A stretch of DNA of 64,000 nt from AP-15 sp963700185 (GCA_963700185.1 CAVOWP010000007.1:62001-126000), one strand, 5' to 3'. Positions 44,586 to 53,593 are shown, counted from the stretch's first letter. Translations and numbers: made by a program. The notes: generated by a model not told the origin, from the letters alone.

Positions 44586-45722
44586 TCAGTGCGCCGGGTG
44601 GGGCGCGGTCCGGGCGGCGAGCAGCGGCCGGCGGAAACCGAGCTTTATCCCCCCGCGCAGCAGGATTCCAAACCCGAGAGCGAACGGCAAGAGGTCGGCC
44701 ATATACATCAACGGGATTGCCGCCGGTGACCGGAACGCGAGGTTGTTGACGCCGATATCGAGCAACTCGAATGCAAAGGCGAGGCCTATCGCCAGAAGAA
44801 CGCGTTTCAATTGTCCGCGGCGGTTGAGCTCGCCAGGCAATAAGCAAGCCAGCGGGATCACACAAAAGCTGAACGCGGAGAGGGGGACGAGAATGCGCTG
44901 ATGCGCCTCGGCAAGGAAAGTAGCGCGAAGCGAAGCGTCAGCGTCCGCGGGCGGAGTGAACAGTTCGCCTAGAAAGCGCTCCTGAGCCTCGCGGAAGCGG
45001 ACAACCGGCGCATCGCCCCAAGCATTGAAATCGAGCGTGTAACTATCGAAGGTCAACAGCGAGAGCTTGTGACTTTCCGGGTCGAACTGCTGCCGGTTGC
45101 CGTTGACCATGACGATCCGGGCGCCGGTCGGCGAATCGACGAAGACACCGCGCTCGGCAAGGATCGTAACCGGCTTCTGCGGATCGCGGCTGTCACTGAT
45201 CAACAGGCCGGTCACTTCGCCGCGATCGTCCCGGCTGCGGATATAGATCGTCAGCTTGTCCGAGATCGTCGTGAACGTGCCTTCCTGGAGCAGGCTTGAA
45301 ACGAAGCGGTTGCGGATCTCGAATTGCAGGTCTTTGAAAGCCCGGTTCGAAGCCGGCAAAAAATAGGTGGATAGGCTCATCAGCACAAGAAAGGCGATCC
45401 CGGCGAGCAACAATACGGGCCTGGACAGCGCAAGGTGGCTAAGTCCGGCCGATCGCATCACGACCAGCTCGCTCTCGCCGGTTAGCCGGTTGAAAGTGAA
45501 CAGTACGGCGATAAAGACGCCGATCGGCAACACGATGTCGAGAAAGCGAGGCAGGATCAGCGCAGCCAGGTAAAGGAAAATCTCGATCGACAGACCGCGG
45601 TTGACAATCAAATCGATCAGCCGCAGCGACTGGGCAAGCCAGATCGCAGCGCTGAGCGCGGCGGTGACAAAGATCATTACGCCCAAGCACTGGCGCAGAA
45701 TGTAGCGGTCGAGCCGTTTCAT
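44586..45722 (-). CDS. lptF: LPS export ABC transporter permease LptF
   Basis: The 378-residue protein begins MKRLDRYILRQCLGVMIFV, the LptF start, with LTGESELVVMRSAGLS in the first cytoplasmic loop and a jellyroll domain between two sets of three helices. It pairs with LptG. It is the first gene of the minus-strand LPS transport/OMP biogenesis operon and is separated from lptG by 27 bases. Confidence 0.93.
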   Translation of the reverse strand: MKRLDRYILRQCLGVMIFVTAALSAAIWLAQSLRLIDLIVNRGLSIEIFLYLAALILPRFLDIVLPIGVFIAVLFTFNRLTGESELVVMRSAGLSHLALSRPVLLLAGIAFLVLMSLSTYFLPASNRAFKDLQFEIRNRFVSSLLQEGTFTTISDKLTIYIRSRDDRGEVTGLLISDSRDPQKPVTILAERGVFVDSPTGARIVMVNGNRQQFDPESHKLSLLTFDSYTLDFNAWGDAPVVRFREAQERFLGELFTPPADADASLRATFLAEAHQRILVPLSAFSFCVIPLACLLPGELNRRGQLKRVLLAIGLAFAFELLDIGVNNLAFRSPAAIPLMYMADLLPFALGFGILLRGGIKLGFRRPLLAARTAPHPAH

Positions 45723-46106
45723 CGTAATCGATCATAGGGAGTGGGTCGCGACCCGGCCAGATCGATCTCTCGAAAGCGCGATCAAAGAATTACCTGTATC
45801 GCACTGCATACTTCCCTTCTAGCGTTGAAGCCGTCCAAATTCATCACCTGGCGCCCCTCAGGACGCCGAAGCCGGCGTGCGCGATCAGGGATGAAAACAG
45901 CACCCTATCTCGTGGGTCACCCGGGGGCCCGGGGTTCCGTCCGCGAGCCCCAGGGCCGACCAGGGGTTCGTATTATCAGCCCGGCAAAAGAGATCGGCGA
46001 ACCAAGGCGGAGCCGCCCCGTGGGTTCAACCTAGAATTCCGTGCCCTTGACCCTAGAGTGAGCGAATCGCCTGTTCAGCCGCAGCCGGGGTTTGCCGAAT
46101 CTTCGC
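45723..46106. other. Intergenic region upstream of lptF
   Basis: About 380 bases with no convincing gene on either strand. It should contain the lptF operon promoter. I could not pick out an unambiguous promoter, terminator or repeat. Confidence 0.45.
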
Positions 46107-46280
46107 TCAGCCGAAAACCACCGAGGAAACCGCGGTCCAGATGGCCCACCAAAGCCCAAGTGACAGCAGCAGTATGACGATGAATGCCGATCCCCGGCTC
46201 AGTCGAGGGGGAGGCCGTCGCGCCGATTCGCGGGGCTTCCGAGCGGGATAGGCGCGTTCAACGAAACTGTCTTTGATCAT
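46107..46280 (-). CDS. 57-residue small membrane protein, paralogue of the gene at 10635
   Basis: The ATG at 46280 is preceded by CCGGGAGGCCCA, a strong ribosome binding site. The product has 57 residues: a basic, proline-rich first half (RKPRESARRPPPRL) and one carboxy-terminal membrane helix with LLLSLGLWWAIWTAVSS. The gene at 10635-10808 encodes the same length and nearly the same helix, so the two are paralogues. The basic half would face the cytoplasm under the positive-inside rule. It lies upstream of lptF on the same strand but 384 bases away, so linkage is uncertain. Confidence 0.72.
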   Translation of the reverse strand: MIKDSFVERAYPARKPRESARRPPPRLSRGSAFIVILLLSLGLWWAIWTAVSSVVFG

Positions 46281-46411
46281 TGGGCCTCCCGGTCAGGACC
46301 GAGCCAAGCCGCCTAGCCGGCGGTTCGCCGTATCGGCCGCTCTCAAACGTGAAACCGGTTAGTCATAATCTGGTTCCACGAACGGCAGAGCGCAACGAAC
46401 TGGAGCTCGCC

Positions 46412-47599
46412 TCAAATCACTTTTGCCCGGCGAAAGGCCTCGATCTGATCGGTGTTGTAACCGTGCTCGGCGAGAACGCTATCGGTGTCGGCGCCCAGTT
46501 CGGGCGGCGGCCTCTCGATGCTTGGGCCGCCATGGGCGAATTTGAACGCTGCCAGCGGCACATAGAAAGCCCCATCGACCCCGGCGGCAGACCAGTGACG
46601 GTGGGTGACGCCGCGGGTGGCGAATTGCGGGTCGCGGACGGCCTCGGCGAGGGTACGCACCCGCGCCGCCGGGACATGACGCGCCTGGAAAAACGTCTCC
46701 CATTCGTCGGCGGTTCGCGTCTTCAAGATGTCGGTCAGCACCGCCGCCTCACGGTCGCGATCGTCTTCGCGCTCCTCATTGGTGCGCTTGGCCATCTCGG
46801 ATTCTTCGAGGGCCTGCCACAGGCGGCGTTGCTGCCGCAGGTTGCTGGCGCCGAGCATGACCAGCCCGTCCTTTGCGGCATAACAGCTGTTGGTGGCGTG
46901 GAGATGCCGGTTGCCCGACGGCTTGGGTTCGGCGCCGTTGCGCAAATAGCCCGTCAGATGCGAGCTCATCAGGATCATCGCGACGTCCAGCATCGCCAGA
47001 TCGATGCGCTGGCCGCGGCCGGTGCGCTCGCGCTGATAGAGCGCGCTGGCGAGCGCGAATGCGCCCATTGTGCCGGTCGCATAATCGACCGCGGGCGAGC
47101 CGAACTTGATGGGATTGACCTCCGCAGTGCCGGTCGTCGCCATCAGTCCCGAAGTCGCCTGGATCACATGGTCGTAAGCGGTTTGGTTGCCGCGCGGCCC
47201 ATCCTGGCCGAAAGCGGAGATCGAGCAATAGATCAGCCGTGGGTTGATCTCGCTCATCACCTCCCAGCCGAGACCGAGCGCAGCGAAAGCCCCGGGCCGG
47301 TAGTTCTCGACCGTGATGTCGGCGCGCTGCACGAGGCGCTTCAGGATGTCACGGCCGCCCTCGGTCTTCAGGTCCAGGGTGATCGACCGTTTGTTTGAGC
47401 TCTGCGTCAGATAGCTCGTGCCCATGCCGCGCCGGTTGAGCTCTCGATCAGTGCCGCTGTCGCGGGTCTGGTCAGGATCGTCGGGATGCTCGACCTTGAT
47501 CACCTCGGCGCCCAGCACAGCCAGCTGATACGCTGCGAAAGGTCCGGCCAAGACATGGGTCACGTCGATGATGCGGATGCCTTCAAACGGTCGTGTCAT
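46412..47599 (-). CDS. CaiB/BaiF family III CoA-transferase
   Basis: The 395-residue protein has the family III pattern: GIRIIDVTHVLAGPFAAYQLAVLGAEVIKVEHP at the start, VENYRPGAFAALGLG, ISAFGQDGP and YDHVIQATSGLM. GGAGCG lies before ATG 47599. Such enzymes move CoA between organic acids or carnitine in the cytoplasm. It diverges from the DAO-type oxidoreductase gene, 75 bases away, and both might serve one catabolic route. Acid specificity is unknown. Confidence 0.88.
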   Translation of the reverse strand: MTRPFEGIRIIDVTHVLAGPFAAYQLAVLGAEVIKVEHPDDPDQTRDSGTDRELNRRGMGTSYLTQSSNKRSITLDLKTEGGRDILKRLVQRADITVENYRPGAFAALGLGWEVMSEINPRLIYCSISAFGQDGPRGNQTAYDHVIQATSGLMATTGTAEVNPIKFGSPAVDYATGTMGAFALASALYQRERTGRGQRIDLAMLDVAMILMSSHLTGYLRNGAEPKPSGNRHLHATNSCYAAKDGLVMLGASNLRQQRRLWQALEESEMAKRTNEEREDDRDREAAVLTDILKTRTADEWETFFQARHVPAARVRTLAEAVRDPQFATRGVTHRHWSAAGVDGAFYVPLAAFKFAHGGPSIERPPPELGADTDSVLAEHGYNTDQIEAFRRAKVI

Positions 47600-47674
47600 G
47601 CTCCGCTCCTGCCAGTCGGGGATTGCCTTTTGTGCTGGAATTTTGCTGCCCGAGCAATGTCCTGAGGTGAGCCG

Positions 47675-48776
47675 ATGCGCGTATTGATCTGCGGAGGCGG
47701 CGTGGTCGGCGCCTCCATTGCTTATTTCCTGAGCTGCCGCGGGGTCGCCGCGACCGTTATCGAACGAACGGGGCTCGCCTGTGCGGCGTCTGGTAAGGCG
47801 GGCGGCTTCCTCGCCCTCGACTGGTGCGACGGCACTCCGCTCGAAGCGTTGGCGCACCGCAGCTTCGCATTGCACGCCCGGCTCGCGGCGGAGATCGGCG
47901 GCGACTGGGGCTATCGCGGCCTCACGACGTATGGCGGCTGTGCCGGGCTGGGCCCACCCAGAAACGTCCATCGGGTCGACTGGCTATCGGCTAGCGTGGC
48001 GGTGAACCAGCAGCTGGGCTCGACTGAAACCACGGCTCAGGTTCATCCCGAAAGATTCACGGCAGGGGTTATGCGGGCGGCGCAGGTGCACGGAGCCGAA
48101 CTGCGACAGGGACAAGTCACCGGTGTCCTGCGCCGCAAAGGTGGTACGGCAGTGGCGGGTGTCGAGATCGATGGTGAAGTCGTCGAAGGCGATGCCGTTG
48201 TGATCGCGCTGGGCCCCTGGTCGATGCTCGCCAGCCAATGGCTGCCCATCCCCGCCGTGTTCTGGTTGAAGGGGCATAGCCTTGTCTTTGAGACCGGTGC
48301 GAAAGTGCCGGCCGAGGCCCTGTTCCTCGAATGCCGCGAGGCGAGCGGGGCCGTGCAAACCCCCGAGCTGTTTTCCGCGAGCCGACGGCACCACCTATGT
48401 TTGCGCAATCGCGAGCGAAAGCCCGCTGCCGACCGACCCGGCCCGGGTCACTCCCGACCCGGGTGTGCTCGATCGTCTGCAGGCGATGTGCAGCGAATTG
48501 TCGCCGGTGCTCGCCACCGCGAGGATCCTGGCGCGGCAGGCCTGCTATCGTCCGATCACCCGTGACGGCCTGCCGCTGATCGGCCCGGTCGCCGGGGTCG
48601 AGGGCGCCTACATCGCCACTGGCCACGGCGTCTGGGGTATTCTCAACGCGCCGGCGACCGGCGAGGCAATGGCCGAGCTGATCGTCGAGGGCGCGGCACA
48701 CTCGGTCGACCTCTCGGCCTTCGACCCGGCGCGGCTCCCGCCATTTGACGCCGCGCGCTTGCGCTTCAGCCAATGA
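47675..48776 (+). pseudogene. FAD-dependent oxidoreductase of the DAO family, one-base frameshift
   Basis: The product starts with the FAD motif LICGGGVVGASIAYFLS, then VIERTGLACAASGKAGGFLALDW, the pattern of D-amino-acid-oxidase-type enzymes such as FOXRED1-like proteins. The frame breaks in a TTTT run at 48371-48374. Removing one T joins it to the second half, which has the FAD-contact region ACYRPITRDGLPLIGPV and IATGHGVWGILNAPATGEAMAEL, giving 366 residues. The end overlaps the convergent L,D-transpeptidase gene by 11 bases. A homopolymer sequencing error is likely. Confidence 0.82.
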
Positions 48777-49359
48777 TCGCGATCTTGCTGCCCGGGCCCA
48801 ACAGCGGCAGCAGCCCGAGCAGGATTTCTCTCTCGACGGCGATGCACCCCGCAGTCGGAGCGAAATCCGGTGTTGCTATATGGAGGAAAATCGCACTCCC
48901 GGCGGCGGGAACGACCGGCTCCATGTTGTAGTCGATGACGACCAGCGCGTCGTAGAGGTCGTCCTCCCGCCACATCTGCTCGGCACTCGCGGGATAGGGA
49001 AGGGAAACGGCTCGGTTGTAGTTGGCGTCGGCTGGGTCGTCGACCCAGCCATCGCTCGGCGCCAATGGTTTCACCGGTAGCTGCGACAGAGGGGGCTCGA
49101 CCCTGTCCGGCCGGTAAAGAATGGAACCGAGGGGATAGGTCCCGGCCGGGGTTGCGCCATCGCCTTCGTGCTTGTCGGCCTTGACGCCGACGCGCCCGAC
49201 GGCCGCTGCGGCGCTGCCCTCGGACCAGTATAGGCGACCGCCCCGAAATTCGAGATTTTCCGCTTCGGTTTGTGCTGCTGCGGACAAACGGGCGGACATC
49301 AAAACAATAGGGAGCGCAACAAACCCTCTGCGGGAAAGGCTTACGCCGTACCGCGGCAA
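48766..49359 (-). CDS. L,D-transpeptidase (YkuD-type) family protein, Tat-exported
   Basis: The 197-residue protein begins with a twin-arginine signal (SLSRRGFVALPIVL), so it should be exported folded. The catalytic signature HIATPDFAPTAGCIAV holds His160 and the nucleophile Cys172, as in YkuD/ErfK-type enzymes that form 3-3 peptidoglycan cross-links or attach lipoproteins. The usual S-x-G-C is A-G-C here. The start is a TTG at 49359 with no strong ribosome binding site, just after the phaB stop. Confidence 0.75.
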   Translation of the reverse strand: MPRYGVSLSRRGFVALPIVLMSARLSAAAQTEAENLEFRGGRLYWSEGSAAAAVGRVGVKADKHEGDGATPAGTYPLGSILYRPDRVEPPLSQLPVKPLAPSDGWVDDPADANYNRAVSLPYPASAEQMWREDDLYDALVVIDYNMEPVVPAAGSAIFLHIATPDFAPTAGCIAVEREILLGLLPLLGPGSKIAIIG

Positions 49360-49365
49360 GGCACA

Positions 49366-50088
49366 TCAGTACATGTGCTGGCCGCCGTTCACCGAGAGCG
49401 TCGAGCCGGTGATGAAATCGGCGTCGTCGGCGACCAGGAACAAGACCGTGCGGGCGATGTCCTCGGCCTTGCCGAGCCGGCCGACCGGGATCCGGGCGAT
49501 GATCTTTTCGAGGACCTCGGCCGGCACCGACCGCACCATCTCGGTATCGACATAGCCGGGGGCGACGGCATTGACGGTAATGCCCCGCGCCGCACCCTCT
49601 TGCGCCAGCGCCTTGGTAAACCCGTGAATGCCCGATTTCGCAGCGGCATAGTTGACCTGACCGTACTGCCCCGCCTGCCCGTTGATCGAACCGATATTGA
49701 CGATGCGGCCAAACCCTCGCGACCGCATCCCGTCGATGACCGCCCTCGACGTGTTGAAGCACGAGGAGAGATTGGTCTGGATCACCGCGTTCCAATGCTC
49801 GTGGCTCATGCGGTGCATCGTCGAGTCGCGGGTGATCCCGGCATTGTTGACCAGCACCTCGATCGGGCCGAGCTCGGCCTCGATCTTCTTCACCCCTTCG
49901 GCGCAGGCGTTGAAATCGGCGACGTCGAATTTGAAGACCGGGATGCCGGTCTCGTCGTTGAATTGCTGCGCCGCCCTGTCGTTGCCACCGTAAGCCGCCG
50001 CGACCCGGTAGTCGGCATTCTTCAGCGCCACCGAGACCGCGCGGCCGATGCCACGGGTCCCGCCCGTGACCACCGCCACTCTAGCCAT
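49366..50088 (-). CDS. phaB: Acetoacetyl-CoA reductase PhaB
   Basis: The 240-residue SDR has GGTRGIGRAVSVAL (cofactor), NNAGITRDSTMHRMSHEHWNAVIQ, NIGSINGQAGQYGQVNYAAAKSG with the Ser, Tyr and Lys of the active site, and a VAPGYVDTEMV stretch, matching PhaB (PhbB). It reduces acetoacetyl-CoA to R-3-hydroxybutyryl-CoA for polyhydroxybutyrate. phaA lies 20 bases upstream, giving the usual phaA-phaB pair; no phaC synthase is in the window. Confidence 0.94.
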   Translation of the reverse strand: MARVAVVTGGTRGIGRAVSVALKNADYRVAAAYGGNDRAAQQFNDETGIPVFKFDVADFNACAEGVKKIEAELGPIEVLVNNAGITRDSTMHRMSHEHWNAVIQTNLSSCFNTSRAVIDGMRSRGFGRIVNIGSINGQAGQYGQVNYAAAKSGIHGFTKALAQEGAARGITVNAVAPGYVDTEMVRSVPAEVLEKIIARIPVGRLGKAEDIARTVLFLVADDADFITGSTLSVNGGQHMY

Positions 50089-50108
50089 GCGTTCCTCCCG
50101 TTTTGTGG

Positions 50109-51284
50109 TTAATCGCGCTCAACGCACATCGCAATTCCCATGCCGCCTCCGATGCAGAGGGTCGCCAGACCCTTGTGGACATTGCGCCGCTGCATCTCAT
50201 GCAGCAGCGTCACCAGCACCCGGGCTCCGGACGCGCCGATCGGATGACCGAGCGCGATGGCGCCGCCGTTCACATTCACCTTCTGGACATCCCAGCCGAG
50301 ATCCTTGTTGACCGCGCAGGCCTGTGCGGCGAAGGCCTCGTTGGCCTCGATCAGGTCGAGATTGTCGGGCGACCAGCCCGCCTTCTTCAGCGCCATGCGG
50401 CTCGCCGGGATCGGCCCGGAGCCCATAATTGCCGGGTCGACGCCGGCGGTCGCCCAGGAGACGATGCGCGCGAGCGGCCGCAAACCGCGCTTTTCGGCCT
50501 CGGCCGCGGTCATCAGCACAACAGCCGCCGCCCCGTCATTGATGCCGGAGGCAGTGCCCGCGGTAACCGTGCCGTTCTTGTCGAAGGCCGGACGCAGCTT
50601 CGCCAACACCTCGACCGTCGTGCCGTGCTTGGGATGCTCGTCGGTGTCGACGACCGTCTCGCCGCGGCGGGTCGCGATCTTGACCGGGACGATCTCGTCC
50701 TTGAAGCGGCCGGCCTTTTGCGCCGCCTCGGCCTTGGCCTGCGACCCGGCGGCAAAGATGTCCTGCTGCTCGCGGGTGATCTGCCAGCGCTGCGCGACAT
50801 TCTCGGCGGTGTTGCCCATGTGGTAGCCGTTGAACGCATCCCATAACCCGTCGCGGATCATCGTATCGACGAGCTCTGCGTCGCCCATCTTGACGCCGTT
50901 GCGCAGGTGTATGCAGTGCGGCGCCTGGCTCATGCTCTCCTGCCCGCCGGCGACGACGATCTCGGAATCGCCGTTGCGGATCGCCTGGTACCCGAGCGCC
51001 ACGGTGCGCAGCCCCGACCCGCAGAGCTGGTTGACGCCGTAGGCGGTCACCTCGAACGGCATCCCGGCGCCGATCGAAGCCTGCCGAGCCGGGTTCTGGC
51101 CTTCACCGGCGGCGAGGATCTGGCCCATGATGACTTCCGACACGTCCTTCGGCTCGACATGGGCGCGGCGCAGCGCCTCGGCGATCGCGACCTCGCCGAG
51201 CTTATGGGCCGGCAGGCTGGCGAGCCCGCCGTTGAACGCCCCGACCGGGGTACGCGCGGCGCTGGCAATGACGATATCGGTCAT
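50109..51284 (-). CDS. phaA: Acetyl-CoA acetyltransferase PhaA
   Basis: The 391-residue thiolase has the acyl-binding Cys88 in VNQLCGSGLRTV, GGQESMSQAPH, NVNGGAIALGHPIGASGARVL and the second catalytic cysteine in LCIGGGMGIAMCVE. It joins two acetyl-CoA to acetoacetyl-CoA. GAGGAGAT precedes ATG 51284. It is followed by phaB on the same strand. Confidence 0.95.
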   Translation of the reverse strand: MTDIVIASAARTPVGAFNGGLASLPAHKLGEVAIAEALRRAHVEPKDVSEVIMGQILAAGEGQNPARQASIGAGMPFEVTAYGVNQLCGSGLRTVALGYQAIRNGDSEIVVAGGQESMSQAPHCIHLRNGVKMGDAELVDTMIRDGLWDAFNGYHMGNTAENVAQRWQITREQQDIFAAGSQAKAEAAQKAGRFKDEIVPVKIATRRGETVVDTDEHPKHGTTVEVLAKLRPAFDKNGTVTAGTASGINDGAAAVVLMTAAEAEKRGLRPLARIVSWATAGVDPAIMGSGPIPASRMALKKAGWSPDNLDLIEANEAFAAQACAVNKDLGWDVQKVNVNGGAIALGHPIGASGARVLVTLLHEMQRRNVHKGLATLCIGGGMGIAMCVERD

Positions 51285-51690
51285 CAAGGATCTCCTCACA
51301 GGGGTTAACGCCAAATGTGGGCAGCAATTAGCGAATGTAAAAGCGGGCGTCGCCGGGTGTCCAGTTGGGTAAGGGCCGACCCCGGGTCAAGTAACACAGA
51401 AGCGGTAGTCCTTGGTCGCCATCCACCGCAATCAATGATTGTATCGACTATTGCTCATGGCTGTATCTGCAGCAAATCTACAGCGAGAACTCCCCTAAAG
51501 GTTGCAGTCATCCACCACTCCATTCGTGCTCGCGCCCGCTCGCTCCGGCGGTTTGACCGCACGATACCCTGCCATTACGGCCATTTTCGGGATGTGCGTG
51601 CGTCGAGCGCCGACGCTCCACCTGTACCCCACGCGGGCATGGGTGTAATTAGATCCGCACGAAACAGCCAGTTGTCTGCTGTAGCCCGAG
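51285..51690. other. Intergenic boundary between core genes and the accessory island
   Basis: About 400 bases with no intact gene. The left part should hold the phaA-phaB promoter. From about 51500 onward the sequence looks like non-coding debris leading into a decayed toxin-antitoxin pair. Confidence 0.45.
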
Positions 51691-51860
51691 GTGATGGGCG
51701 GCACCGCAGTGTTCTATGGCACAAGAGGTCCTGTGCAGACTCTGCTCGATTACCTCGAAGCGAGCGAAACAATCGACGACTTTCTCGATGGGTTCCCGTC
51801 TGTGAGTCATCGCCTTCCTCGAGGAAGCAAAGGACCGACTGATCGAAACGGTCTCGTGAG
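51691..51860 (+). pseudogene. Decayed DUF433-type antitoxin
   Basis: From 51694 the frame reads MGGTAVFYGTRGPVQTLLDY and then LEASETIDDFLDGFPSVS, the body of a DUF433 (VapB45-like) protein, whose members read GGTPVFxGTRVPVQTLLDYLE. At about 51806 the frame jumps: the expected VSREQV helix is missing and the next frame gives IAFLEEAKDRLIETVS and a stop at 51857-51859. The gap is best explained by loss of around 11 bases, too large for a simple sequencing indel. The amino end (expected SPEVMGG) is also out of frame. Hence a true remnant. Confidence 0.7.
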
Positions 51861-51960
51861 GGTGCTGCTCGGCGAGTGTATTGATTGGTGCCTCGGCCGC
51901 GAGTTTGCTTCTCACCACGTGAGGACCGCGTCAAATGGGCCGAACCTCCTCTCAGCCATC
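51857..51960 (+). pseudogene. Fragment of DUF5615 PIN-like toxin
   Basis: Directly after the DUF433 remnant comes RVLLGECIDWCLGREF, then ASHHVRTA, which matches the start of DUF5615 PIN-like proteins (family form VLLDECVDWRLAR). The catalytic Asp of LLDEC is replaced by Gly. After RTA the frame shifts (an alternative frame gives QMG, as in the family) and the remainder is lost. DUF433 and DUF5615 genes normally form a toxin-antitoxin pair, so order and overlap agree with a dead module. Confidence 0.6.
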
Positions 51961-52032
51961 GAGGGCACCCCGCCCGGCACGGCCAAATTCACCGGCCAGT
52001 ATTACTTTATCAGATACCTTTAGGCAGGGCAC

Positions 52033-52893
52033 ATGGCTCCCAAAGCGTCGTTTCAATCTCCCGTTCGGAGCAGAACGGTGCTCGCCCGGCCGCGGTCGGA
52101 GGTTCAACAAAAAATCAACGACCGCATTCGCTTCGGGGTCAAAATGCAAAAACGACCCAAACAAAACATCGCGGAGTTAGTACAATTCGCGGTTGACGTC
52201 CAAAAATGGCGAAGTTTCAACTTAGATTTTCTTGAAAGCGCGTTTACATACAAATCATTGCGAGACGAATATTATAGAGCAGCCAGAGACTCATATATAG
52301 ACACTTCTGACAAAATAATAATAGCGAATTTCGGAACCTCTATGCTGTCTCCAAGTGTCGATAAACAAATCACGACGCTAGAATCTATACTGGAACGGCT
52401 TGAATTCTACGAACCGACAGGCGCAATCTCCGCTGAGTCGAAAGACCCATCAAAGGTCTTTGTGATTCACGGCCACGACGAGGGCGCACGCGAGGGCGTC
52501 GCGCGCTTTTTGGAAAAGATCGGCTTGGAAGCCATCATCCTAAAAGAACAGCCAAACCGCGGTCGCACGACCATCGAGAAATTTGTGGACTACGCCCGCG
52601 AGGTCGGCTTCGCGGTCGTATTACTCACACCCGACGATCTCGGCGGTGCGGCGGCAGATGAGTCCCAGGTGTCGCGGGCACGTCAGAATGTCATTTTTGA
52701 GCTGGGATATTTCGTCGGTTCGCTTGGTCGAGGGCGGGCTTGTCTCCTGCGCAAGGGTGAAGTGGAAATCCCGTCAGACCTGTATGGCGTCGTGTATACA
52801 CACATGGATAGTGCCGACGGTTGGAAGATTGAGCTTGCCCGCGAACTGAAAGATGCGGGGTTTGAATTCGATGCCAGCAAGGTAGTGGCATGA
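52033..52893 (+). CDS. TIR-like nucleotide-binding effector (PF10137/CAP12-type)
   Basis: The 286-residue protein has a helical amino-terminal part (1-135) and a carboxy-terminal TIR-like domain (141-280): KVFVIHGHDEGAREGVARFL (HGHD 146-149), LKEQPNRGRTTIEKF, VVLLTPDDLGG and RARQNVIFELGYFVGSLGR, where Glu223 matches the catalytic glutamate of TIR NADases. This domain occurs in CBASS Cap12 and Pycsar TIR effectors and in stand-alone proteins. No nucleotide cyclase, SAVED or STING gene is present here. The amino half is coded by AT-rich DNA unlike its surroundings, a sign of transfer. Its stop overlaps the start of an integrase remnant (ATGA). Confidence 0.85.
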   Translation: MAPKASFQSPVRSRTVLARPRSEVQQKINDRIRFGVKMQKRPKQNIAELVQFAVDVQKWRSFNLDFLESAFTYKSLRDEYYRAARDSYIDTSDKIIIANFGTSMLSPSVDKQITTLESILERLEFYEPTGAISAESKDPSKVFVIHGHDEGAREGVARFLEKIGLEAIILKEQPNRGRTTIEKFVDYAREVGFAVVLLTPDDLGGAAADESQVSRARQNVIFELGYFVGSLGRGRACLLRKGEVEIPSDLYGVVYTHMDSADGWKIELARELKDAGFEFDASKVVA

Positions 52894-53184
52894 ACCAGGT
52901 CGTCGCTCTTCGCTCATCGAGTTTGCCGACGCTCGTCGCCGCTGCCGGGGAGCGGGCCTCGATGCGCTTCCTGGAATTCTTCGCGGCCGATATCCGCAAC
53001 CCACCCACGCGCCGAGCCCATGCTCGATCCGCCGGCGCGCGAAGGCGGTCGGCATCGCCACCAGGCTCGGCAACCACAGTTTCCGGGTAACCGGGATCAC
53101 GGCCTATCTCAAGAACGGCGGCACGCTCGAAAAAGCCGCGGCAATGGCGAACCATACGTCGACGCGCACGACACAGCTAGAGTA
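52890..53184 (+). pseudogene. Tyrosine recombinase (integrase) remnant with internal deletion
   Basis: The first 50 codons (ERASMRFLEFFAADIRNPPT and RRAHAR) match the amino-terminal SAM-like domain of a phage-type integrase. At about 53035 the frame changes and the sequence jumps to the catalytic end: ATRLGNHSFRVTGITAYLKN, then AMANHTSTRTTQL, which holds the H-x-x-R box and the second histidine. Most of the central domain is gone. The gene stops exactly where the nucleophilic Tyr (QLYDRR in the family) should be, because the MITE-like element begins there. Confidence 0.75.
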
Positions 53185-53368
53185 GGGCGGATGCAATCCG
53201 CCGTCTTAGCATCGCCGGGGGGCCGCCGCTTATTAGCAAACACGGGGCGGATGATTCGCGCCTTAGTTATCGCAGGCGCTTGACCGCTTTGTCAGCGTGC
53301 GAAGCCCGATTGGAGCGTGTCGCCATCCGCGCGCCGCCACGCGAAAAGGCGGATTGCATCCGCCCTAC
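53182..53368. repeat. MITE-like element, copy 1
   Basis: The 187-bp element has perfect 21-bp terminal inverted repeats beginning GTAGGGCGGATGCAATCCGC (53182-) and ending in the exact complement at 53368. Each end is itself palindromic (GGCGGAT-GCA-ATCCGCC). It has no coding capacity. A TA dinucleotide sits at each end, as in IS630/mariner-type insertions. A second copy in the same orientation lies at 54942. Confidence 0.9.
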
Positions 53369-53593
53369 ACCTACCTCGCATATTGACCGAAGAACGGTTG
53401 GCGGGCCTGTTCGATCAAGCGAGCACGTAAAACGTGCTGCACCTGTGATTGGATGTCTCAACACCCGATGGTCTCGAACGGCGGGCAGCAGCAGTCACGT
53501 GGTTAAAATCACACCTCGGCTCACGCCAGGTATGATTGCGTGGTTATGAAAGCAGGTATCTCCTGCTTTGAAGCATTTCTCGGAGAAGTCGCG

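Noticed and set aside
52140..52440. An assembly chimera suggested by the AT-rich stretch
   Set aside because: The frame of the TIR-like protein continues smoothly through it into the typical domain, so transfer of a gene of different composition is simpler.
52033..52893. A complete CBASS or Pycsar operon
   Set aside because: Only the TIR-like protein is present. No cyclase, SAVED, STING-like, E1/E2 or JAB gene is found within several kilobases on either side.
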